64,000 nucleotides of DNA from Chrysophaeum taylorii (lineage: Eukaryota > Sar > Pelagophyceae > Pelagomonadales > Pelagomonadaceae). The DNA is taken from NCBI GenBank assembly GCA_029834535.1, contig JAQMWT010000105.1, forward strand, positions 62,001 through 126,000. The letters are read 5' to 3'. A program made the translations under genes and the position numbers. Below the pieces are notes generated by a model. The model was given only the letters and a program-made list of their open reading frames with translations. It was not told the DNA's origin and searched no databases. Positions 54,024-64,000 of this stretch are shown one piece after another. Within the stretch, counting starts at the first letter, position 1, and each line of letters begins with the position of its first letter.

Positions 54024-54390
54024 GAGATAGAAAATTCCCATCTAGGGTTAGCCTTACCACCACGCACTAAGAAACCAGAAATCGCTGTGTTATCAACACC
54101 GTGCTGCCCTTCGTCGTTAGAGACAGGACACGGGGCAGCATGCGTACGACCTACGGGCGGGGCCCGTCCTCTCTTCGCCTGCCCCACGCCTCGGCGATGA
54201 CCCCGACTAGGTCCCGCGTACTTATCTCCGCCCGTCAGGCACATCCCTCATACCCCACAAACCCACCCACATCCTTCATGCTCCCACACACACCCCCCCT
54301 CTTAGCAGTCGACATTTAAAGACAGGACACGGGGCAGCCTACCACTTCTCATCTCTACCGAAGGCGAACACCGTAGAAATTGCTGTTCTC
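54024..54390 (+). mobile_element. Small TA-flanked element (MITE-like), copy 2
   Basis: The ends GAGATAGAAAATT and AATTGCTGTTCTC match copy 1 at 33105-33299. TA flanks both sides (54022-54023 and 54391-54392), and removing the element restores a plausible satellite junction. It contains the 181-bp insert at 54140-54320. Copy 1 lacks this insert and therefore shows the empty site. Confidence 0.65.
54140..54320 (+). mobile_element. 181-bp insert with 18-19 bp target duplication (SINE- or LINE-end-like)
   Basis: The insert is flanked by AGACAGGACACGGGGCAGC (54121-54139 and 54320-54338). The paralogous small element at 33105-33299 has the single, uninserted site. The last 60 bp equal the reverse complement of 53587-53646, and both end in GTCGACATTTAAA. 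There is no ORF, the 5' part is GC-rich, and no poly-A tail is seen. Confidence 0.6.
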
Positions 54391-54466
54391 TATCCAGGGT
54401 GTCCGGCTTATCCATCCAGGGTGCCCAGCCTGTTTAGGGTATCCAGTGTATCCAGCGTGTCCTTGG

Positions 54467-54791
54467 TGTGGCGGCAACTCCTGACCGCTAAGCCTAAGGC
54501 TTACCCCCCCTCTCTCAAGGCTTGATACCCGTTCAACGGGACACCTTTCCCGATCTTAGTGACATCATACCTCTCTTTTGTGAGAAGCATTCTTGCTGTA
54601 TTCTTGTAGTTTCCTTGCTATCATATTCCATCTCTCCATCTTGTTGAGAGGCTTGGTGAGCGTGAGCAAGGTGTGTGGCGAGCTTATCCGACCCCGCGTC
54701 CGTGTTTTCCTCGTTCAGTGAGGTCTCGGACGAGTCGGTGAGTACCCCCTTTGTCACCCGGGGGTCGGGAAGTTTTTTCTGTGCCGCCATA
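54467..54791 (+). repeat. 5' LTR of gypsy copy B
   Basis: 325 bp, TGTGGCGG...CCGCCATA. It is followed by CGTGGTGGAGGA, the presumed primer-binding region shared with copy A. Confidence 0.92.
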
Positions 54792-57700
54792 CGTGGTGGA
54801 GGATATGAGATCGTGCGACTACATCGGTCGCCGTCGAGCGAGTGCTGCCGTACGTGTTGTATTTCGAGGTCCGGATTTGTACGTGCGCCCTGATCAAGCA
54901 CACGGAGTTCCATTGGACCGGTTTGCGTTGAGAATATACGCGAACGTTGTTTGTGTTCGTACGATCCGAGTGACGACGAACACGCGTGCGAGTTGGAATC
55001 GCAGCGCATTCTCCCGGGAATTGATTTTGGTATAGCTGAACGGTGGAAGCTGTTTAGCGAGTGGGATCGCTACCCACGGGCATTTTTGAATTGCCAGCGG
55101 ATTGGAATTCCGTGAGTGCTGTTTTTACAGCGACAGATAGCGTTGTTGGAATCAACGTGAATTACTTCGAGTGATCGGATCCGGACGTGTTTCGAGATTC
55201 TTGATCGATATTTGATACAGTATGGAGATAAACGCAGACGTGCGTGAGGAAGAATCTCCTCCAGTTCTTCCCGCCGCCCCTGAGATAGGCCGCGAGGAAG
55301 GTGAATTAAGAGAGGCCAAGGCAGTCGACGTTGCTGACGTGCCCCCTGATGTGCCTCCGGATGCTGCCATTTTTTCGCCGTTGAGTCCAACGACTCCGGA
55401 TCGTGGCGAGCGTGTTACTATTGAGCGCGGATCTGCAGCCCGAATTCGACTTCGTGAAGACCTCGAGCGGAGACGTCGCGAAAATGAACGATTAGCTGAG
55501 CTTTTGCTCGTGAAAGGGCTGAAGCGAAAGAGGAAGCGGCTCGACGAGAAGTTGATATGCTCAATGATGCATTACAGCAAGAGATCGAGACCTTGAAGAC
55601 CCTACGCGAAGAGGTTGAACGATTTCGTCGTGAACGAGATGAATTGTTAGCCGAACGTACGCGTCGGGAGAGTAGCCGCGAACGACCCGTGAGTCGACCC
55701 GAACCGGAAACGCCCGTGAGGCCGCCTGAACCGGAAAGGAACACTGAAACGGGGAATGAACCTCCGCCCCGAGTCGATACGGAGAATGAGGGTAGGGCGG
55801 ACATTGAGAATGAAAGTACGAAAATTTACGGGAATTATCGCGGGGAATATCGCAGACGGTTGCCAACGCCTTCGAAAAGGGCAACTTGAGCCGATCCCAT
55901 CGACCCACTTCCAGTTTGAAGCCTGATACCTTCAAACTCGTCATCGACGGCCGAGACCAACGGCAATTTAATTTGGATTCGGCGGCGATGATGCATACTT
56001 TAGCAGATGACCATTACTCGGTCGAATATTACGTTATTTACTACCTGTGCATCTACTGGACACCGTTGCACCAATTTTTGAGGAACACTTGCAGAAATAC
56101 GAGGAGCTCTGCGATGAGCTACCACACGGTCCGTCGTTTTACTTGAAATTAGATATTGACGATGAAGAGCATGGAGTCTCGGTTCGTCGTATCCGTCGTC
56201 TTAACAAGACGTACTGCGACAAGATTTTGGATTATTTTAGATCGACTTGCCGACCTCCACGCACGCAGCAGGAGCTGCTTGACAAACTGCGGAAGGTCAC
56301 CCAGGCTTCAGTTCCGAAGAAGTCTGGGGAGCGGCACGTCCAAACGTACTGTACCCGATTCCAATCTGAAGCCTTGGAGTTTTGTTCCGTGTCCAGCCGC
56401 ACGATGGATGATGTCGATATCCTCGACCAGCTTATCAGTGGATTGACGTCCAAGGAGTTGAGGACCCGTGTGCGGACTATGAGGAGCGGACATCCTGATA
56501 GTTACGTGACTTTTAAGTCGATGGTAGCGCTTATTACGCGGCTCGAGAACGACTTACGAAAGTTGATGGAGAAGGAGAAGGACCAATGCCCACCTAATCC
56601 GAAATCGAATAAACCGCCGCGATGGCGCGGAGTTCGAGCTATGGCCTCCGATCAACAAGCCAAGCAAGATGCGGATAAACCGTCTGGGAATACGGACCCG
56701 CTGATTTTACGAGATCCTTTTTTGTGGGGCAAGCGAACGTGCCCGCACTGTGGGTTCTTCTGGACCACCCATGATGAAGATGAACACGGAAATCGCGTAG
56801 TTTGCAACCGCGATCCGGATCGTCATTACTGTGCGATGTGGAAAAGAATTCGTAAGCAGAAGAAGCAGCCCACATCGCGGTCCGATTGGGCAAAGCGTGA
56901 TGATGCATCTAATGCGAACGCCACGCACGGATCGGAGCCTTCTCATGAAATTCAAACGGCCGTCATCGATCTTGGAATCACAATGGCGACCATGGTGAGC
57001 GAGGTCAGAAGCATCAAGGATACTACGTCGTTTTCTACACGACAGCGAGACGGACGATCACCTTCTAGACGATCGTCACGCCGACATCGAAGCCAGAGCC
57101 CTAATCGAAAAGCCCATACTGCTCAAGACAGCCCGAGTCCTTGCTGTCACCGGAGCTCTAGTCACAATTCGCGCCGGCGCCGACGTCATCGACATTACGA
57201 TGACGAGTATGACGGAGGCAGATATCAGGATAGTTCGGGACATTCGAGCGCATCTTTCGCGTTCAAATCTTTATGCGACGCGCCGCCAATGTCGGGGGTT
57301 GTCTTTTACCCGACGGCGCGCCCTGCCCGAGTCTCCGACGATGTTGCCGATGTCGCTGTGACGAGCAGCCATCGTTTGCAACAGGAGCAACATACCACCA
57401 ACGCTCGGATCGTTCGGTGGCCTTCTACATCGTATGTGGAAGCAATGTCAGATGCTACTTGGGATTCTCCGCACTATTGGGAAGACTCAGATTCGGAGAC
57501 CGACGAACCCATGCCGCAGGTTCCAGTGTCCCCCCATTCGTCAATGTGCATGTCTTGCAGGGCAGTTCACGATGATGACGTTAGACCTTTTGAGTTGACG
57601 TCGGGGACGACGTCTTCTTTTCCTACGCCCCCCCCCGAGACCGTTTTAGCCGTTTTAGCCGATGTTTTAGCCGATACAGTTTTGGTCGCAGCAGAGCAGA

Positions 57701-60700
57701 CCACAGCGGCGCCGATGGAGGAGAAGTTGACGGGAATGTCCGATTTGATGGACGAGAAACGACGATTACCAGAAGTTCCTATGCTTCCGCTTCCAACTGA
57801 TGCGCCGGGGACGGCTCATGTTTTTTCTGCTGCCCCCCCAGACAATCAAAAGTGGACGTTCCGCCGGATCCTGAACCTGAACAGGAGCCGAAAGTAAGGA
57901 GCGAGCCGAATGTGCGCGTCAAAGGTGAAAAGATCAATAAGAGCCACCCTGAGGTGAGGTTCAAATACGAAGAAAAGTTCGATGTGCCATGGAAGGATGC
58001 ACCGCGCGATGCGGACGGTGTACCGTTACCGCAGATTCCCGAGCACGTCAAGGACAATGATGCGATGAAAGTCGTAATTCCGACGAAGGAAGAAGTTGAA
58101 AAGGTTGTTCGAGATCTAGGAATTCCCGACAACCCGCATCTGGATGATGATGCGAAGATGATGTTGAGCCATTGCGTGCAATACGCGTGGGCTTTCTTTG
58201 ATCCGATTATGAGACCCGTGGACTCGCCACCGGTTTCTCTACGCTTTAAAGACGCAAACCCACGACCGATCAAGATGACGCCGTATAGGTTGACGCCAGC
58301 AAAGCTCGAGTGTCTCAGAAAGCAGATCACTGAGTGGTGTCGCGATGGAGTCATCCGACCGGCGAACTCTCCGTGGGGATTTCCTGTACTGATGCTGCCT
58401 AAGAAAGGAGCAGAGGCCGGGACGTCGAATGCTTTTCGTGCTGCAGTTGACTTGCGTCAGCTCGATGATCAGCTGGTCAATGACAGTTGGCCGAATATTC
58501 GTCAAGATGATGCTTTGGCTTTTCTTGCCATGCGCCGTTGGCGGACGAGCATTGATATTCGATGGGGTTATCATAACTTGCGTTTGGACGCCGCTGCTCA
58601 GGACGCTGTTACTATGGTTAGTCCACTTGGAGCCCATAGTTTCTTGCGCTTGCCTCTAGGAGTAAAAGCAGCAGGAGCTCTCTTTTGTAAGCAGATGGCT
58701 AGCGATTTGTCCACATGGATGTATAAGGACTTGGTCGCGTTTGTCGACGATATTATGATGGGATCGGATGAACTCCATCGACATTTACAAGTTTTGATTG
58801 AAGTGTTGTGCCATTTAGCACAGCGAGGATATAGTGGACGAACTTCGAAGTTCCACCTCCTCAAGGATGAAATCGAGTTTTCGGGACATATTTCGACTCC
58901 GGAAGGCTTGAAGCCGAATCCCAAGACGTTAGAAGCGTTGCAGCAGATGCCGATTCCCGGTACGTTGCCCAATACGTCCCCGAAGACCCAGATTCGATCT
59001 TTCATTGGTATGAGCAACTATTGCCGCCGATATGTGAAGAATTATTCGAAGATTGTGGAGCCGCTTAGGCGATTGTGTCTTGAAGGCGTTAAGTTTGAGT
59101 GGACGCCTGAGTGCCAAAAGGCATGGGACGCGATCATCGAAGCTTTGGTGGATTCTCGTGGAGTTTATCATCCTGACTACGATCTTCCTTTTCAGATCCG
59201 CTCGGATGCTTCCAAGGATGGTCTGGGTGCGTATCTTTTTCAGCTCGTGGAAATCAAGGACGAAACTGGCAAGGTGACACGAGAGGAACGAGTAATTGAG
59301 TATTGGAGCCGAGCTGTGCCGAAAGAGATGCGGAACTATGAGCCTCGCCGGCTAGAGCTCCTGGCAGTTATTCTGTCTCTTGAGCATTTCCGCTTGTATA
59401 TTGAAGGTCACAAGACGATCCTTGAAACAGATCATCGCAACTTGACGTTTTTACGAAAGGCGAAGCACTCGTCTGGGCAGTTGGGTCGATGGGCGATGCG
59501 GCTCGCCAATTTTGATCCTGAATTGGGTTACAAGCCAGGGAAGTCGCCGGGAATGAGCATCCCTGACTGTCTCTCTCGCAATCCTATAGATCATGTCATC
59601 GAGACGGACGAGTTTGGTGAACCCTTGAACCACGCGTATCTAGTGTGCCAAGAACTCCCTCGTTCTGTTGATGATGAAGGAGTACCTTTACCTGGGTGCC
59701 ATGTCATTCTGTCGTTTGTTACGACTGAGTTGCCTGTGGAGGAAGAGGAAGAGGAAGAAGACCTCGATGATCCGATGCAATTGGTCACGTCTCATGCTAC
59801 GAAACAACGTCAGAAGCAACGACTTCAGACCCAGCCTAGTATTTTCCGTGATGCCGATGATTACCAAGAGCACATCGACAAGATTTCGGATAATTTGACT
59901 TTGGAAGAGATAGCCAAAGAGCAGATCACTGATGCTACTTGCGAGGACATTCGTTATCGCATGGCTCAGGGCCATTCTCTTCGTCGGTACGGAGCCAATT
60001 ATCGCTATCAAGTGGTGAAAGGAGTTCTCTACCGTGCCGCACCCGACTTGCACCCGATGATAGTCGCACCCCGAACTTTACGGACGCGCATCATCCGATT
60101 GTACCATGACACACCTCTCAATGGTGGTCATATGGGTCGTCAAAGTACAGTGCAGTCGATACTTGAACGTTTTTGGTGGCCTCATATGTCTAATGAGGTA
60201 GGTGCTTTTGCATTGCTGGTTGCATAGTGTGCAAGAAAGCTCGTACGCCTGAACCAAAGAGAGCAGGTCTGCTTCAGCAACCGGTGTATGATGGTGATTG
60301 TGTCGTACTTTGTATGGATTTGCTTGGACCTTTGCCCAGTGCTGGTCCCGAGACATATTTCATCGTCTTTTTTGATCCATTTTCTCATTTCTTGATTCTT
60401 GACGTACTACACCATAAGACTGCTGAGTCAATCCTCGAGTCTTTTGTCGCGAATATATTACTCAAAGGTTATCTACCTCAGAGGATTCGTACCGACAATG
60501 GGAAAGAGTTCGTCAACAAGTTGATGGAAGAGTTTTGTCATCTTTTCAACGTTCGGTATAGTACCACGATTCCGTATCATGCTCAGGCTAATCCTGCGGA
60601 AAGGGTCAACCGCTTTATCAAGGCTTTCCTCCGTGCGTGCCTTCAAAACCGCAAGATCACGGAATGGCCCGAATTCGCGGAGTACATTGCTTTCTGTTAC

Positions 60701-61648
60701 AATCGTAAATTTATTCCGGGGACTCAGATCTCACCTTTCATGCTTCGTCTTAACCGGCAGCCTTTATTGCCAACCGATTACACGATCATGGATCTTGATG
60801 TCCACCGCCTGCCGAAAACTCGCTCCGATGTTGTGGTAGAGACTCGCGAGAGGCTGAAGTTCTATACCGCTACGGCGAACGAAGCTCGTGAGAAGGCTCT
60901 TCGTAAACAACGTCTCGCCTATAATGCGGACCATGTTGATGTGGAGTATGAAGAAGGTTTACATGTTCTGCTCTACATCCCTTTTCTTCAGAACAAGCTT
61001 CGACCGGAATGGCGCGGTCCATTCGTTTTCTTGGAACGCTTTTCCCCGGTCACTTACAGGATTGAGTCTCTTGATTATCCTCCCGATCGCCGTTGCGTTC
61101 ATGTTAGTCAGATTACCCCTGTGATGGTTTCTCCAGTGGTCGATCGAGCTGTGCCCAAGCCCAAGGAGACCTTTCGGGATGATTACAAGCATGGTAAGTT
61201 CGTTATTTTTCGGATTCCGGATAATAAACGGTCCGATTGGCGAAAGAAGATTTATGTCGCTGAAGTTTATGAGCCCTATGATTTTGTGAATGATCGAGTC
61301 GCTCTGCATTTCTATGCTGATCTCGGTCCCCATGACAAGGTTTCTTATTACAAGCCTACTTCACATCTCTCTACTCGCAAGCTTAAGCCGGAATACAAGG
61401 ACGTGGACGGTCGCAGTTTCACCGACAAGACCAAGGTCAACAACAGTACCTCTCCTTGTGTCACCGACTTCGGTCCGCATGAGATCGATGTGTTGATTCC
61501 TAAGTTCACTCTGCGTGGTGGACGCGTTCCTGAACGTGTCGTTGAACGTGCCTACAAGAAGATTCGTTCTCGAGATGCTCATTCAGCCAAGGCTCGTGCT
61601 TCTCGCCGGACTCGCGGAGGGCAGCTCGTGTTCTCACCAGGGGAGTCC

Positions 61649-61970
61649 TGTGGCGGCAACTCCTGACCGCTAAGGCTTACCCCCCCTCTCTCGAGGCTTG
61701 ATACCCGTTCAACGGGACACCTTTCCCGATCTTCTTAGTGACATCATACCTCTCTTTTGTGAGAAGCATTCTTGCTGTATTCTTGTAGTTTCCTTGCTAT
61801 CATATTCCATCTCTCCATCTTGTTGAGAGGCTTGGTGAGCGTGAGCAAGGTGTGTGGCGAGCTTATCCGACCCCGCGTCCGTGTTCTCCTCGTTCAGTGA
61901 GGTCTCGGAAGAGTCGGTGAGTACCCCCTTTGTCACCCGGGGGTCGGGAAGTTTTTTCTGTGCCGCCATA
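61649..61970 (+). repeat. 3' LTR of gypsy copy B
   Basis: 322 bp, with the same ends as the 5' LTR and about three base differences plus two small indels. It is followed by the target duplication CTTGG. Confidence 0.92.
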
Positions 61971-61975
61971 CTTGG

Positions 61976-62229
61976 GTTCCAGGGCGTCCAGGGTGTCTAG
62001 CCGACCCAGGGTGTAAACGGCCGATCCAGGGTTTCCAGGGTATCCAGGATTTTGAGGGCATCAGTAGTGCGCCCAGAACAGGCCTCTTGTAAGGTCCAAG
62101 CCCCATTATGGTCTGTTATTCCATGCCAAACAGGGTTGGCGTGCTATCAGCCAGTCTAAACAGGGTTGGCGTGCTATCCAGGGACAGGGGTCTACCTCGG
62201 GCTCATTTCATGAAATGTGCCAGATAGGG
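61976..62229. repeat. TCCAGG-rich satellite, right part
   Basis: Irregular CCAGGGTGTC, ATCCAGGG and GGTATCCAGG units continue the tract seen left of gypsy copy B. A direct repeat AACAGGGTTGGCGTGCTATC occurs at about 62129 and 62159. There is no gene before the stop codon of the kinase-like gene at 62230. Confidence 0.75.
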
Positions 62230-63936
62230 TTAACCCAGGCCTAATTTGCATACGAGATTCAGGATACGGCGGACACGGTCCTGTCTTGAGTTTGCAGGCT
62301 CGGTTTGGCGGTGAACGACATGCGCCTCAATTAGGCCAGCTAGATCAGAAAGTGAAGCGTTGTCGAGTATGCACTTCCACGAAGTCTCCAGATTGCCCCT
62401 TAGCTTGTTCGAGATCGACGCAAAGAGGAGTGCGAAGTCCATGCAATAATCATCGGTAAAAACTGACTCCGGGGAAAGTAGCAGGGCATGCGAATAGTCG
62501 ATCAGCTTGAATTCGCGATCAACAACGATAATGTTTTCGATTCGAGCATCAAAATGGACGATGCCTGCGGCGTGGAGCTTGTCGATCGATGCTATGATTG
62601 ACATGATATGATCAATGCCCAGCGGGCTATCTTTTCCGTCAGTCGAGGGAACGATCGGTTTATGTGATAGTCGATCTCGGCGAAGTGGTCTGCCAACGGG
62701 GAAAGTGAGTATGGCACACGCTCGTCCATGTGCACCCGGAGGTTCCCATTCGAAACACGAGACGAAGGAGACGCTGCCCGCTTCTTCGGGGAGATTTCGT
62801 AGGATTTTCATTTCGTTATTGGCATATTTCGAAGAATCAGCTCGAATCAATTTCACCGCGATCGGCTTGTCAGCGCTACCTTGGCGGGTCATCTGAAGGA
62901 CGATGCCAGTCAAGCCGCGGCCGAGAACTGGACGCTCCTTGTGGAGAACATAATCCCGAAGTTGATTTTGTTCCAGCGCCGACGTCGCAAGTATTTCTAG
63001 CGGATCCATGGCAGGCTGACAATCTGGAGACGGCATGGTGTACAACTTGCCAGAGACCGGACTAGGTCCCATCAGAAATCGGGCCACGAAACTCTTTGAA
63101 CCATGGCTGGTGAGTTCCCCCTGGACACAGCGCAGAAGTCGATCCTCATCCCAAACCGTTGCACGAAACTGCATACTGTCGAGAATTAGAACGTGGATGA
63201 GTTTCACGTCTCGGGCATGCCGGTTATTATTCTTCTTTGCATGATACGATATGTTCGAGGCATACATCTTTGCCTCACCCAGGGCTTGACAGCTATTTGC
63301 ATTGAAGCCCCTCGTGCCCTTAATCAAAGATCGAACACACCCGTACAACGGTGGATCGAGGGCAGGCTTACCTTCGCGCTCGCGTTTGGCGTGTTTGCGC
63401 GGCTCAAATAGTATCTCGTTAATAACGAAGCCGTCGGGTTTCAAATAGTACTTATGAAGACCTAGCCGGCCTCGTCGCAGCCATGGGACGTTCTGACTGT
63501 CACCAAGCACCAGCTGCTTATGTTGCATGGCATTCCGGAGTGTTGGGAAAAGCACCGACATGACGTCTGCTTCGCTCGCACCCGACGCGATGGGTTCAGC
63601 AAGTAGAGGTTCTCCTTCTTCTGGCTCGTACGGTTCAATTGCGTGACTTAATTGGAACCTCCTCAGCTCCTCGTCACCTTTGCTCGCGGTTGTCGCATCC
63701 CCAGAGTTGTACTTAGCGTCAATTTGTGCTCTAATTTCTTGCAGGACTTCTTTAATTGATTGCTGGACTTCTTTAATTTCTAGCTGGACTTCTTTAATTG
63801 CTTGCTCGTCTTCTTTAATTGCTTGCTGGCTTTCTTTAAGTCCTCGAATAATATCCATTATCTCCTGTTTTAAGCTGACCCAATCTGCTTCGCGGTGCCG
63901 TTTCGATTCGTGCTCCGCAGTGACGCCGCTGTCCAT
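62230..63936 (-). CDS. Crinkler-like protein: coiled coil, PD-(D/E)XK nuclease-like and kinase-like domains
   Basis: The 568-residue protein is one ORF starting at the ATG at 63936. Residues about 20-75 form a coiled coil of near-repeats (IKEVQLEIKEVQQSIKEVLQ). Residues about 120-285 resemble a restriction-endonuclease fold: LKPDGFV supplies the Asp, and GEAKMY the E-x-K. Residues about 325-540 are a protein-kinase-like domain: Gly-rich loop LGRGLTGIV, lysine in IAVKLI, C-helix Glu in NNEMKIL, catalytic loop GIVHFDARIENI and metal-binding Asp in KLIDYSHAL (DFG replaced by DYS). This combination matches the C-terminal toxin-type domains of the Crinkler/CR effector class known from oomycetes, fungi and various protists. 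No signal peptide or LFLAK motif is visible, so export is not indicated; an intracellular conflict role is an inference. It lies 255 bp from gypsy copy B. Confidence 0.75.
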   Translation of the reverse strand: MDSGVTAEHESKRHREADWVSLKQEIMDIIRGLKESQQAIKEDEQAIKEVQLEIKEVQQSIKEVLQEIRAQIDAKYNSGDATTASKGDEELRRFQLSHAIEPYEPEEGEPLLAEPIASGASEADVMSVLFPTLRNAMQHKQLVLGDSQNVPWLRRGRLGLHKYYLKPDGFVINEILFEPRKHAKREREGKPALDPPLYGCVRSLIKGTRGFNANSCQALGEAKMYASNISYHAKKNNNRHARDVKLIHVLILDSMQFRATVWDEDRLLRCVQGELTSHGSKSFVARFLMGPSPVSGKLYTMPSPDCQPAMDPLEILATSALEQNQLRDYVLHKERPVLGRGLTGIVLQMTRQGSADKPIAVKLIRADSSKYANNEMKILRNLPEEAGSVSFVSCFEWEPPGAHGRACAILTFPVGRPLRRDRLSHKPIVPSTDGKDSPLGIDHIMSIIASIDKLHAAGIVHFDARIENIIVVDREFKLIDYSHALLLSPESVFTDDYCMDFALLFASISNKLRGNLETSWKCILDNASLSDLAGLIEAHVVHRQTEPANSRQDRVRRILNLVCKLGLG

Positions 63937-64000
63937 ACGATGCCTGTGGGCGAAAACTCAACTCATTAAGTTCGCAACAAGACATCGATGATGTGTCTTC

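Larger units (their letters stand above)
54467..61970 (+). mobile_element. Ty3/gypsy LTR retroelement, copy B, young and nearly whole
   Basis: The element is 7,504 bp with a perfect 5-bp target duplication CTTGG (54462-54466 and 61971-61975). LTRs of 325 and 322 bp begin TGTGGCGG and end CCGCCATA. The parts are gag (about 55.2-57.9 kb) with a Cys/His cluster (CPHCGFFWTTHDEDEH), reverse transcriptase and RNase H (about 57.9-60.2 kb; active-site block AFVDDIMMGS) and integrase (about 60.2-61.7 kb; TTIPYHAQANPAERVNRF). Gag and pol overlap by about 46 nt with pol in the -1 frame, as the family commonly uses. The LTRs differ at only about three bases, so insertion is recent. The copy looks nearly whole, with about three breaks. 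It shows no methyltransferase domain and no clear protease. Confidence 0.93.

Noticed and set aside
1-64000. tRNA, rRNA or other structured RNA genes
   Set aside because: None could be recognised by eye. A covariance-model scan would be decisive; without it I report none.

Overview
The window is nuclear DNA of a eukaryotic microbe, most likely a GC-rich alga or other protist. Genes carry short GT-AG introns (39, 104 and 35 bp in the best-resolved gene). Eukaryote-only proteins are present (Arp2/3 subunit ARPC2, a TALE homeodomain). There are also LTR retroelements, hAT DNA transposons and many micro- and minisatellites. No prokaryotic operon signals are seen. I cannot name the species.

Layout. 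1-2.6 kb: a 13-bp tandem repeat, two broken or unclassified reading frames and a hAT C-terminal relic. 2.6-6.1 kb (-): an intact 1,153-residue protein with 37-residue helical repeats and a RAP domain (heptatricopeptide-repeat type). 6.1-9.4 kb: two AT-rich blocks of a repeated AAGTTTGATCA-like motif around gene fragments. 9.4-16 kb (-): a run of coding-looking tracts, including a Myb/SANT protein with frame breaks and an unidentified multi-exon gene. 16.0-16.8 kb (-): intact ARPC2. 16.9-20.0 kb: hAT element copy 1 with a perfect 8-bp target duplication. 20-22.5 kb (-): an unidentified coiled-coil gene. 22.8-24.1 kb: LTR and copia fragments and a short duplicate of the ARPC2 5' end. 24.1-34.65 kb: an old, broken Ty3/gypsy fossil (copy A) that carries a cytosine-5 DNA methyltransferase-like domain and a small TA-flanked insertion. 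34.78-35.55 kb (+): a four-exon gene joining a TALE homeodomain to a C-terminal RING-H2 finger. 36.4-39.5 kb: hAT copy 2. 40-48 kb: a patchwork of relics (hAT, gypsy) and an inverted duplication of a SHOCT-like gene. 48.3-53.7 kb: a 30-bp degenerate repeat array and a copia fossil with very short LTRs. 53.8-62.2 kb: a TCCAGG-rich satellite tract split by a TA-flanked small element and by a young, nearly whole gypsy (copy B, 5-bp target duplication). 62.2-63.9 kb (-): an intact coiled-coil + nuclease-like + kinase-like protein resembling the Crinkler effector class.

The host genes that are intact are single ORFs or short multi-exon genes and are not functionally linked to one another. The dominant process visible is repeated insertion, with nested and dated layers: satellite, then small TA element, then a 181-bp TPRT-like insert, and separately the young gypsy. 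Several coding-looking tracts at 8-15 kb and 20-22 kb keep plausible protein in alternating frames, so decay and base-calling indels both have to be considered.
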